Positions 41,471 to 49,980 of a stretch of 64,000 nucleotides of DNA are shown here, in pieces. The notes under the pieces are model-generated. The model was given only the letters and a program-made list of their open reading frames with translations. It did not search any database and had not been told where the DNA came from. The stretch is from the NCBI RefSeq assembly GCF_050487225.1, contig NZ_JBKQGY010000001.1, positions 1,612,001 to 1,676,000 of the forward strand, given 5' to 3'. Position 1 is the stretch's first letter; every line of letters begins with the position of its first letter. Made by a program: the position numbers and the translations under genes. This DNA is from Paenalcaligenes sp050487225 (lineage in GTDB: Bacteria > Pseudomonadota > Gammaproteobacteria > Burkholderiales > Burkholderiaceae_B).

Positions 41471-43345
41471 ATGAACCGTTATCCTATCTGGAAATATCTC
41501 ACTGTACTGGTCGCACTGATCATAGGCGTGATCTACACACTGCCTAACTTCTACGGCGAATCGCCAGCAGTGCAGGTAGCCTCCGCCAAGTCCACGGTCA
41601 AAGTGGATTTAAGTACCTTGTCGCGCGTTGAAAGTATCTTGCAACGTCACAACCTTGTATCCACCGGATCCTATTTCGAGCAGCACGGTACCTCTGGCAC
41701 TATTCGTGTACGGTTTGACTCAACCGACACCCAGTTCCGCGCCAAAGACATTATTGAGCGTGAGCTGGTACCCGATGCTGCCGACCCTGAATACACCGTT
41801 GCACTAAACCTGATGCCCGCATCCCCCAGCTGGTTGACTGCCATTGGCGCACAACCTATGCACTTGGGTCTGGATTTGCGTGGTGGGGTTCACTTCCTGC
41901 TGGAAGTAGACATGAAAGGGGCCCTGACAGGCCGCTACGAGTCCTTAGCCTCTGAGGTTCGTACCGTATTACGTGAAGCTGACATTCAGCAAAAAGGCGT
42001 AGAGCGTCAGAACTTATCGTTGGTCGTGACTTTAGCGTCTACCGAAGCGCGCTCTGATGCCATGACGGCATTGCGTCGCCAAATACCTGACCTGCAATTC
42101 GTGAATGGCGGCCAAGATGGCAGCATCGAGTTGGTAGGTACGCTGTCTGAGACAGCACTGATTCAGGCACAAACCAATGCCCTGCGTCAGAACATCACCA
42201 CATTGCGCAATCGTATTAACGAGCTGGGCGTATCTGAACCCGTCATTCAGCAACAAGGTGCTGATCGTATTGTGGTGCAGTTGCCGGGCGTGCAAGACGT
42301 AGCTAAAGCCAAAGAAATTCTGGGCCGTACCGCTACTTTAGAAATCCGTTTAGTGGATGACTCCCCAACCGCTACAGCCGCCTTGATGGCTGGTACTGTA
42401 CCGTTTGGCTTAGAGCGCTACACCGACCGCGATGGCCGCCCATTGCTGCTGCGCCGTCAGATTGTACTGACAGGCGAAAACCTGCAAGATGCGCAGCCAG
42501 GTCGTGACCAACAAACACAACAGCCTACCGTTAACCTGACACTGGATAACAAAGGCTCACGTATTTTCCGTGATGTGACTCGCAACAACATCAACAAACG
42601 CATGGCTATCGTGCTGTTTGAGAAAGGTAAAGGCGAGGTGGTGACTGCCCCGGTGATTCGTTCAGAAATCCCTAACGGTCAAGTACAGATCTCCGGCAGC
42701 ATGAACGCTCAAGAAGCCACCGATATCGCCCTGCTGCTACGCGCAGGTTCGTTGGCCGCACCAATGAAAATCATTGAAGAGCGCACCATTGGCCCAAGCT
42801 TGGGTGCAGAAAACATCAAACAAGGTTTTGATTCCACGCTGTACGGCTTTATTGCCATTGCCATCTTCATCATCATTTACTACCAGTTGTTTGGTGTGTT
42901 CTCTACGCTGGGCCTGACCTTCAACGTGTTGCTGTTGCTGGCCATGCTATCCATGCTGCAAGCCACACTGACCTTGCCAGGTATCGCCGCGATTGCGTTG
43001 ACGCTGGGTATGGCTATTGACGCCAACGTGCTGATTAACGAGCGTATACGTGAAGAGTTACGAAACGGTGCTAGCCCCCAGCAAGCGATCAACTTAGGTT
43101 TTGACCGCGCTTGGGCCACCATTTTTGACTCCAACTTGACCAGCTTGATCGTTGGTATTGCGTTGCTGGCATTCGGCTCCGGCCCCGTACGAGGTTTTGC
43201 GGTAGTGCACATTCTGGGCGTTCTAAGCTCTATGTTCTCTTCCGTCGTGGGTGTACGTGCCCTAGTAAACCTGTGGTATGGCAAACGTCGTCGCCTACAG
43301 AGTCTGGCTATTGGCCAGGTCTGGAAACCTGATAACAAACAGTAA
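41471..43345 (+). CDS. secD: Protein translocase subunit SecD
   Basis: A 624-residue inner-membrane protein. An N-terminal transmembrane segment (WKYLTVLVALIIGVIYTLPN) is followed by a large periplasmic region (LGLDLRGGVHFLLEVD is the signature), then five C-terminal segments (FIAIAIFIIIYYQLFGVFST onward) with ALTLGMAIDANVLINERIRE. It uses the proton gradient to help pull proteins through SecYEG. ATG at 41471 is preferred over an upstream in-frame ATG at 41444. It is followed by secF after 12 bp. Confidence 0.97.
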   Translation: MNRYPIWKYLTVLVALIIGVIYTLPNFYGESPAVQVASAKSTVKVDLSTLSRVESILQRHNLVSTGSYFEQHGTSGTIRVRFDSTDTQFRAKDIIERELVPDAADPEYTVALNLMPASPSWLTAIGAQPMHLGLDLRGGVHFLLEVDMKGALTGRYESLASEVRTVLREADIQQKGVERQNLSLVVTLASTEARSDAMTALRRQIPDLQFVNGGQDGSIELVGTLSETALIQAQTNALRQNITTLRNRINELGVSEPVIQQQGADRIVVQLPGVQDVAKAKEILGRTATLEIRLVDDSPTATAALMAGTVPFGLERYTDRDGRPLLLRRQIVLTGENLQDAQPGRDQQTQQPTVNLTLDNKGSRIFRDVTRNNINKRMAIVLFEKGKGEVVTAPVIRSEIPNGQVQISGSMNAQEATDIALLLRAGSLAAPMKIIEERTIGPSLGAENIKQGFDSTLYGFIAIAIFIIIYYQLFGVFSTLGLTFNVLLLLAMLSMLQATLTLPGIAAIALTLGMAIDANVLINERIREELRNGASPQQAINLGFDRAWATIFDSNLTSLIVGIALLAFGSGPVRGFAVVHILGVLSSMFSSVVGVRALVNLWYGKRRRLQSLAIGQVWKPDNKQ

Positions 43346-43357
43346 GCTGGGAATAAC

Positions 43358-44320
43358 ATGGAATTTTTTAGAATTTCCCGCACTATCCCCTTCATGCGCC
43401 ACGCGTTGGTGCTGAACTTAATTAGTGCCATTTTCTTTGTTGCAGCGGTATTTTTCATTGTTACTCGAGGCTTCAACCTGTCTATTGAGTTCACTGGCGG
43501 TACCGTCATTGAAGTCAACTACGAAGAAGCTATACCGCTAGACGATGTACGCCAAACCATTGGCGGCTTGGGCTACCGTGATTACCAAGTGCAAAACTTT
43601 GGTACACCACGCGATGTCATGATTCGCCTTCCAACTCATGGCGATGGCGACACTAACGCCAGTACCGAACAAAGCCGTGCCGTACTCAGTGCACTGCAAG
43701 CCGCAGATGCCTCTAGCAGCAACAAAGTTGAACTGCGACGCGTTGAGTTTGTTGGCCCACAAGTGGGTCAAGAGCTGGTGCATAACGGCTTGATGGCACT
43801 GCTCTTTGTAGTGGTAGGTATCATGGTGTACTTGGCATTCCGCTTTGAGTGGAAACTTGCCATCTCTTGTGCACTGGCCAACTTGCATGACGTGGTGATC
43901 ATTCTGGGCTTCTTCGCCTTCTTCCAGTGGGAGTTTTCTCTGGCGGTATTGGCTGGGGTGCTGGCGGTATTAGGTTACTCCGTGAACGAGTCCGTGGTGG
44001 TCATGGACCGTATTCGCGAGAACTTCCGTAAACAGCGCCGTATGTCCACCTCTGATGTGATTGATACCTCTATCACACAAATCATCTCACGTACTGTGAT
44101 CACTCACGGTTCCACCCAGATGATGGTGCTGTCCATGCTGTTCTTTGGTGGCCCAACGCTGCATTACTTCTCGTTGGCGCTGACCATTGGTATTTGGTTT
44201 GGTATTTACTCTTCTGTGTTTGTGGCGGCTGCAATTTCCATGTGGCTAGGCATCAAACGCGAAGACTTAATCAAACCCGTCAAAAAAGACGAAGACTCCG
44301 AAGCAGAAGTGCTTGGGTAA
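43358..44320 (+). CDS. secF: Protein translocase subunit SecF
   Basis: A 320-residue partner of SecD with six transmembrane segments. FNLSIEFTGGTVIEV is the periplasmic signature, and GYSVNESVVVMDRIRENFR is the conserved segment 4 region. It forms the SecDF complex with YajC. The operon ends at a strong terminator 3 bp past the stop. Confidence 0.97.
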   Translation: MEFFRISRTIPFMRHALVLNLISAIFFVAAVFFIVTRGFNLSIEFTGGTVIEVNYEEAIPLDDVRQTIGGLGYRDYQVQNFGTPRDVMIRLPTHGDGDTNASTEQSRAVLSALQAADASSSNKVELRRVEFVGPQVGQELVHNGLMALLFVVVGIMVYLAFRFEWKLAISCALANLHDVVIILGFFAFFQWEFSLAVLAGVLAVLGYSVNESVVVMDRIRENFRKQRRMSTSDVIDTSITQIISRTVITHGSTQMMVLSMLFFGGPTLHYFSLALTIGIWFGIYSSVFVAAAISMWLGIKREDLIKPVKKDEDSEAEVLG

Positions 44321-44322
44321 CC

Positions 44323-44355
44323 AAAAAAGCCAGAGTTCTTACTCTGGCTTTTTTT
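44323..44355 (+). terminator. Terminator of the yajC-secD-secF transcript
   Basis: GCCAGAGT (44329-44336) pairs with ACTCTGGC (44341-44348) around TCTT. It is followed by seven T residues and preceded by six A residues. Confidence 0.92.
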
Positions 44356-44479
44356 ATACCTATTTTCCGCACATACACCACACCTGCAACACCAGCATCA
44401 CAGTCGCCCTGCCGGTCGCGTTATACTAGATGCTTTCATTTTTTTGCCCCCGGAGTCTACACCCGCTACGGCACCTATC

Positions 44480-45877
44480 ATGCAAGATACACTCTCTAGC
44501 TCTCCTGCTACTCAAGACGAGCAGCTCCCTACCCGCAAACTGTTTATTCGCACCTTTGGCTGCCAAATGAATGAGTACGATTCGGAAAAAATGGCCGACG
44601 TACTGAATCAGCAAGGCCCTGTGGAATTAACATCCAATCCTGATGAAGCGGACATCATTTTGTTCAATACCTGTTCTGTGCGCGAGAAAGCGCAAGAAAA
44701 AGTCTTTTCTGACTTAGGTAGAGTGCGTCACCTCAAACAGCAAAACCCCAATCTGGTGATTGGCGTGGGTGGCTGTGTGGCTAGCCAAGAAGGCCAAGCC
44801 ATTGTTGAGCGTGCTCCCTTTGTAGACGTGGTATTTGGCCCGCAAACGCTGCACCGTTTGCCTGAACTGATCAAACAACGCCGTCATAGTGGCCGCTCGC
44901 AGGTAGACACCAGCTTCCCTGAAATCGAGAAGTTCGATCACCTACCACCTGCCCGCATTGATGGCTCTACTGCTTTCGTGTCTATCATGGAAGGCTGTAG
45001 TAAGTACTGTAGTTTCTGTGTGGTGCCTTACACCCGTGGTGCGGAAGTATCACGTCCCTTTGAAGACGTATTGATCGAAGTCGCCGACTTGGCTGACCAA
45101 GGTGTAAAAGAAGTCACGCTGCTAGGCCAAAACGTAAATGCCTACCGTGGCCCTATGCAAGACAGCTCTGAGATTGCTGACTTCGCGATGCTGCTGGAAT
45201 ACGTACACGATATTCCTGGTATTGAGCGTATTCGCTACACCACGTCTCACCCTAAAGAAATGACCACCCGCTTGATCGAAGCGCACGGCAAACTACCTAA
45301 ACTGGTACCGTTTTTGCACCTGCCCGTACAAGCTGGTAGTGATCGCGTGCTGGCAGCCATGAAGCGTGGCTACACCTCATTGGAATTCAAATCTATCGTG
45401 CGCCGCCTGCGTGCGGCTCGCCCTGGTATTACGTTGTCCTCCGACTTTATCGTAGGCTTCCCTGGCGAAAGCGAAGAAGACTTCCAAAAAACCCTGCAAC
45501 TGATTCAAGACGTAGGGTTTGATACGTCTTTCTCGTTTGTGTACTCCCGCAGACCAGGCACACCCGCTGCTGATCTCGAAGACACCACCAGCAAAGAAGA
45601 AAAGTTCGAACGCTTACACCGTCTGCAAGCTCTGATTAACGAGCAAGCTACCGCTATTGGTGAAGCCATGGTAGGCACTGAACAACGTGTGCTGGTAGAG
45701 CGTCTGTCCCGTCGTGACGAAAACGAAGTGATGGGCCGTACCGAAAACAACCGCATTGTGAACTTCCCTGCAAATGCCCGCCTCATTGGCCAAATGGTGA
45801 CTGTACGCATCACACAAGCGATGACCAACACGCTACGTGGTGAAATGGTGACCTCTGAAAGCACAACTACTGCATGA
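44480..45877 (+). CDS. miaB: tRNA-2-methylthio-N6-dimethylallyladenosine synthase
   Basis: A 465-residue radical-SAM methylthiotransferase acting on A37 of tRNAs that read UNN codons. The N-terminal domain (RTFGCQMNEYDSEKMADVL, FNTCSVREKAQEK, GVGGCVASQEG) binds the second iron-sulfur cluster. The radical-SAM cluster is in EGCSKYCSFCVVPYTRG, and a C-terminal TRAM domain ends the protein. ATG at 44480 is chosen; a TTG at 44444 is in frame but less likely. It overlaps phoH by 4 bp. Confidence 0.95.
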   Translation: MQDTLSSSPATQDEQLPTRKLFIRTFGCQMNEYDSEKMADVLNQQGPVELTSNPDEADIILFNTCSVREKAQEKVFSDLGRVRHLKQQNPNLVIGVGGCVASQEGQAIVERAPFVDVVFGPQTLHRLPELIKQRRHSGRSQVDTSFPEIEKFDHLPPARIDGSTAFVSIMEGCSKYCSFCVVPYTRGAEVSRPFEDVLIEVADLADQGVKEVTLLGQNVNAYRGPMQDSSEIADFAMLLEYVHDIPGIERIRYTTSHPKEMTTRLIEAHGKLPKLVPFLHLPVQAGSDRVLAAMKRGYTSLEFKSIVRRLRAARPGITLSSDFIVGFPGESEEDFQKTLQLIQDVGFDTSFSFVYSRRPGTPAADLEDTTSKEEKFERLHRLQALINEQATAIGEAMVGTEQRVLVERLSRRDENEVMGRTENNRIVNFPANARLIGQMVTVRITQAMTNTLRGEMVTSESTTTA

Positions 45878-46914
45878 GCCAACACGACACGCCAACCGAC
45901 CCTATTCACACCATTCATCTAGAAGGTGATAACACCCATCTGGCCAACTTCTGTGGGCCACTAGATGAAAACCTGAAACAGATTGCCCACGCGTTTGACG
46001 TTACTCTCAAACGCCGTGGCAATCACGTCACCTTGCAAGGGAAAGATGTACGCCTCGCTACAGAAGCCGTTGAATGGTTTCACGACAGAGCCGTACACAA
46101 AGCACTGAGCATTGATGATATTCAGCTAGGGTTGGTTGAGCTGAAAAGCCGTGAGCAACGCACACAATCAACCAGCAGCAAAGGCAAACAGCGCCAAAAC
46201 CTACCATTAGTCGACGCCAGCACACCTGCTCCGGCGCTGGATGATGACGAGCTGAATCTGCGTACTCGCCGCCGTGACCTGCGCCCGCGCACCCCACGTC
46301 AACGCGATTACCTCAGCCAGATTCTTAGCCACGACATCAGTTTTGGTATTGGCCCCGCCGGTACGGGTAAAACCTTTCTGGCAGTAGCCTGCGCCATTGA
46401 TGCACTGGAACGCGAAGCGGTGCAACGTATTGTGCTGACTCGCCCTGCGGTAGAAGCCGGCGAACGCTTGGGCTTCTTGCCTGGCGACCTAAACCAGAAG
46501 ATTGACCCCTATCTGCGTCCACTCTACGATGCGCTGTACGACTTGATGGGCTACGACAAAGTACAACGTTTGTTTGAAAAACAAATGATTGAAGTCGCAC
46601 CACTGGCCTACATGCGTGGTCGCACACTGAACCACAGCTTTGTGATCTTGGATGAAGCGCAAAACACCACATCTGAGCAAATGAAAATGTTCCTGACCCG
46701 CATAGGCTTTGGCAGCAAAGCCGTGATCACAGGCGACCCTACACAAGTCGATTTGCCTCGTGGACAACGCAGTGGCCTAGAACACTCGGTACGTGTGCTG
46801 CAATCCGTTCCCGGCATTGCTATTACCCAACTTACCAGCAAGGACGTCGTACGTCACCCGCTGGTTGCCCGCATTATTGATGCCTACGAAAGCCATCAGA
46901 ACGATGAAAACTGA
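45874..46914 (+). CDS. phoH: PhoH-like ATPase (YbeZ)
   Basis: A 346-residue cytoplasmic ATPase. The N-terminal KH-like region is followed by the PhoH domain: FGIGPAGTGKTFLAVACA (Walker A), LTRPAVEAGERLGFLPGDL, and SFVILDEAQNTTSEQMK (Walker B). It is thought to act with the rRNA-processing nuclease YbeY, whose gene overlaps it by 11 bp. Start and end both overlap neighbours, so miaB-phoH-ybeY are translated in a chain. Confidence 0.96.
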   Translation: MSQHDTPTDPIHTIHLEGDNTHLANFCGPLDENLKQIAHAFDVTLKRRGNHVTLQGKDVRLATEAVEWFHDRAVHKALSIDDIQLGLVELKSREQRTQSTSSKGKQRQNLPLVDASTPAPALDDDELNLRTRRRDLRPRTPRQRDYLSQILSHDISFGIGPAGTGKTFLAVACAIDALEREAVQRIVLTRPAVEAGERLGFLPGDLNQKIDPYLRPLYDALYDLMGYDKVQRLFEKQMIEVAPLAYMRGRTLNHSFVILDEAQNTTSEQMKMFLTRIGFGSKAVITGDPTQVDLPRGQRSGLEHSVRVLQSVPGIAITQLTSKDVVRHPLVARIIDAYESHQNDEN

Positions 46915-47395
46915 ATTACACCTCAGCATCCAATACGCCAGTGATTGCCAAGATATTTTGCCTCGCTGGCGCTTGCGTAACTGGGTACAAAAAGCACTGG
47001 ATAACGCTGTAGCCGTCTACCACGAAGCCGGTGAAGAGCCACCTTTTACCTGTGCACAATTTGCACTGCGCATGGTGGGTCCAGAAGAAATGACCGAATT
47101 AAATGGTCAATATCGTGACAAAGCCTACGCAACTAACGTTCTGACGTTTGAGTACGGCGTAGACGAAAACCAGCGCATTACTGCCGACATCATCATTTGT
47201 GACGATGTGCTGAAACGCGAAGCAGTAGAACAAAAGAAAACACTTTTACAACACGCCGCACATTTAACCGTGCACGGTGTATTGCACGCTCTGGGCTACG
47301 ATCATATTGACCCAGAAGACGCGGAAGATATGGAAAGTCTGGAAATAGAGATTCTTCAATTACTGAAAATCCCTAACCCTTATCTGGCAAAATAA
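46904..47395 (+). CDS. ybeY: Endoribonuclease YbeY (rRNA maturation)
   Basis: A 163-residue zinc metalloprotein needed for 16S rRNA 3'-end maturation and ribosome quality control. HLTVHGVLHALGYDH is the three-histidine metal site of the family. NVLTFEYG precedes it. ATG at 46904, inside the phoH end, is chosen since the longer frame from 46793 is only a shadow of phoH. Confidence 0.96.
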   Translation: MKTELHLSIQYASDCQDILPRWRLRNWVQKALDNAVAVYHEAGEEPPFTCAQFALRMVGPEEMTELNGQYRDKAYATNVLTFEYGVDENQRITADIIICDDVLKREAVEQKKTLLQHAAHLTVHGVLHALGYDHIDPEDAEDMESLEIEILQLLKIPNPYLAK

Positions 47396-47454
47396 CTATT
47401 ACTTGACCGCTGTTTCGGTTATGCTCAGTGTTTTAATTACGCGTCCACTGGACA

Positions 47455-48330
47455 ATGTCAGACTCACATTCATCAGACCCTGAGCCCCGAAAGAAGAAGC
47501 GTCTTGCCCGTTTAAGCGGGTTATTTAAACGCCGCCCTGAACCCGAAGATCGCGAAGACATCAAAGCGATACTTCAAAGTGCCCAACAACGAGGCATCAT
47601 TGACAGCGAAGCCGCTGCCATGATTTCCGGCGCACTGGATGTTGCCAGCAAAACTGTGGCAGACATCATGGTTCCCCGCGCAAAAATCGACCTACTGGAT
47701 ATTTCCACCCCTCTGGCAGAGCTACTGCCTATCATCATCGAAACCGGTCGTTCCCGTTTTCCGGTGTATGAAAATGACAGGGATAACATTATTGGCATCT
47801 TGTTAGCCAAAGACCTCCTGCTCTCCATTGCCAATCCAGGCATTGATTTGCGACCTTTGGTAAGACCTGCCGTCTTTATCCCTGAAACCAAACGCTTAAA
47901 CGTTCTGCTGCACGAATTCCGTGTCAGCCGCAACCATATCGCCATTGTGATTGACGAGCACGGCAGTACTGCTGGCCTGATCACTATGGAAGACGTGTTA
48001 GAACAAATCGTGGGCGACATCGAAGACGAATACGATGACGAAGCCGAACAAACCATCTTCCAAACTGGTCATAACGGCTGGCGCGTGATGGCAATTACCG
48101 AAATCGAAGATTTCAATGATGCATTCGGCACCCATCTTACTGACGACGAGTTCGACACTGTAGGTGGATGGCTAGGCGCCGAGTTGGGGCATATTCCCCG
48201 TCGTGGTGAAACCCTCACCAGCCAAGGCTTACGCTTTACAGTATTGCGTGCCGACCCTAAACGCGCACTATGGTTGCACGTGCAACGTGATCTCCCTAAC
48301 ACGGACGACTCTTCTACAACTACGCCATGA
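47455..48330 (+). CDS. corC: CorC/HlyC family CBS-domain protein
   Basis: A 291-residue cytoplasmic protein with a charged N-terminus, a pair of CBS domains (about residues 65-190; VADIMVPRAKIDLLD, HIAIVIDEHGSTAGLITMED) and a C-terminal CorC_HlyC domain (DDEFDTVGGWLGAELGHIPR). It is linked to magnesium/cobalt efflux in enterics. Next to lnt this matches the conserved ybeX gene. Its stop overlaps the lnt start by 4 bp. Confidence 0.94.
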   Translation: MSDSHSSDPEPRKKKRLARLSGLFKRRPEPEDREDIKAILQSAQQRGIIDSEAAAMISGALDVASKTVADIMVPRAKIDLLDISTPLAELLPIIIETGRSRFPVYENDRDNIIGILLAKDLLLSIANPGIDLRPLVRPAVFIPETKRLNVLLHEFRVSRNHIAIVIDEHGSTAGLITMEDVLEQIVGDIEDEYDDEAEQTIFQTGHNGWRVMAITEIEDFNDAFGTHLTDDEFDTVGGWLGAELGHIPRRGETLTSQGLRFTVLRADPKRALWLHVQRDLPNTDDSSTTTP

Positions 48331-49943
48331 ACGCCAGCACCACTCCGTCACGGCAATCCAACTACTTTCTCGTGCTGCTCGCTGGTGTCGTACATGCCAC
48401 CAGCTTTGCTCCCGACCCTTTGCCACTGCAGGCACTGCCTTTCGTCCAGCTAGTTACTCTGGCCGTTTTATTTGCCTGTAGTCTCAATGCCAGCAGCACG
48501 CGACAAGCCTTACTGCAAGCATGGATCTTTGGGGTAGGTAATTTTGCGACGGGGCTGTATTGGCTCTATATCAGCATGCACGACTTCGGCAATTTGCACC
48601 CTGCACTTGCCGTGCTTGCTGTGGCCTTACTCGCGGCTGTACTCGCCTTCTTTATCGTTGCAGCGATCTGGCTGATACGCCTGCTACAACCACGCCGTGG
48701 ACGCCCTTGGTTACAAGCTCTGCTGCTAGCCACCATCACCGCTTCAGTGTGGACCCTCTTTGAGTGGCTACGCGGTAGTCTGCTCACTGGTTTTCCGTGG
48801 CTTAACATTGCCTACGCCCATGTAGATGGCTTCTTTGCTGGTTGGGCTGCCATATTGGGTAGCTATGCGATTAGCTGGAGTGCTGCCTTTTGTGCCGCTG
48901 CACTCAGCTTGCTGACGCCATCGCAAATGCAGAAAAAATCACCTGCTGTTGCGCTGTTAGTTAGCCTCTTTATTGGTGCAGCAAGCCTCTATTGGCAACA
49001 AGTAGAGTGGGCAAAAGCAGAAGGCTCGCCCATGCTAGTCAGACTGGTTCAAGGCAATGTGCCACAGTCACAAAAATTTGACCCGCAGTACCTGCTGGAT
49101 GGCATTCGCACATATCAACACATGAGTGCGCTTCCTCCCAAAGAGCCTGGTGCTGAGCCACAAATCATTGTGCTGCCCGAAACCGTTGTACCCGTGATGC
49201 AGTATTTAATCCCTGAGCAAGAATGGCAGGTTTGGATTGATATTGCTAAGCGACAAAACGCGACACTGATTCTGGGCGTACCTATGTCTGACCCCAACAA
49301 TCCGTCTTACTACACTAATAGTTTGATTACGATTGGGCCAGACACGACTGCCAAAGAAATACAGCAGCGCCAAACCATGCAGTACAACAAGTACCACTTG
49401 GTGCCGTTTGGTGAGTTTGTACCCCAAGGTTTCCGCTGGTTCATAGACATGATGCAAATTCCTTTAGGTGAATTTGCACGCGGCGACACACGTCAACGCA
49501 ACTTTTCACTGAACAACCTATTGATAGCACCCAATATCTGCTACGAAGACGTGTTTGGTGAAGAGATTATCCGTGCCGTACAACCAGCCGACCAAGACAA
49601 CGGCGCCAACCTGTTGATCAACAGCAGCAATTTAGCCTGGTTTGGTGATTCGTGGGCGTTACGTCAACATCTGCAAATCTCCAGAGTACGTTCAATGGAA
49701 ACCGCACGTCCTATGCTGCGCGCCACCAATACCGGCGCGACCGCGGCCATTGATCACACTGGCGCTATTCTCGCCATGGTGACCCCTAACCAACGTGCTA
49801 TTTTAGATGTGGAAATACAAGGCATGAGTGGGCTTACCCCCTATGTACGCTGGGGTAACACGCCTATTATTGTGTTCTCGCTATTAGTGTGTGCGCTGGC
49901 GGGAGCAGGACGCTTACTGCGCCGCCGCCCTACTCAAGACTAA
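48327..49943 (+). CDS. lnt: Apolipoprotein N-acyltransferase
   Basis: A 538-residue inner-membrane enzyme that adds the third acyl chain to the N-terminal cysteine of lipoproteins. Six to seven N-terminal transmembrane segments precede a periplasmic nitrilase domain. The catalytic Glu is in IIVLPETVVPV, the Lys in MQYNKYHLVPFGEFVP and the Cys in NICYEDVFGE. A final transmembrane helix ends the protein. It is the last gene of the miaB-phoH-ybeY-corC-lnt run. Confidence 0.96.
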   Translation: MNASTTPSRQSNYFLVLLAGVVHATSFAPDPLPLQALPFVQLVTLAVLFACSLNASSTRQALLQAWIFGVGNFATGLYWLYISMHDFGNLHPALAVLAVALLAAVLAFFIVAAIWLIRLLQPRRGRPWLQALLLATITASVWTLFEWLRGSLLTGFPWLNIAYAHVDGFFAGWAAILGSYAISWSAAFCAAALSLLTPSQMQKKSPAVALLVSLFIGAASLYWQQVEWAKAEGSPMLVRLVQGNVPQSQKFDPQYLLDGIRTYQHMSALPPKEPGAEPQIIVLPETVVPVMQYLIPEQEWQVWIDIAKRQNATLILGVPMSDPNNPSYYTNSLITIGPDTTAKEIQQRQTMQYNKYHLVPFGEFVPQGFRWFIDMMQIPLGEFARGDTRQRNFSLNNLLIAPNICYEDVFGEEIIRAVQPADQDNGANLLINSSNLAWFGDSWALRQHLQISRVRSMETARPMLRATNTGATAAIDHTGAILAMVTPNQRAILDVEIQGMSGLTPYVRWGNTPIIVFSLLVCALAGAGRLLRRRPTQD

Positions 49944-49954
49944 TCTGTGCAAGC

Positions 49955-49980
49955 AACTGGCGTTACTGATAACGCCAGTT
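49955..49980. terminator. Hairpin between the convergent lnt and GGDEF-EAL genes
   Basis: A perfect 11-bp stem (49955-49965 with 49970-49980) closes a 4-nt loop and is followed by a short T-run on the plus strand. Its right arm lies inside the last codons of the minus-strand gene. Confidence 0.7.
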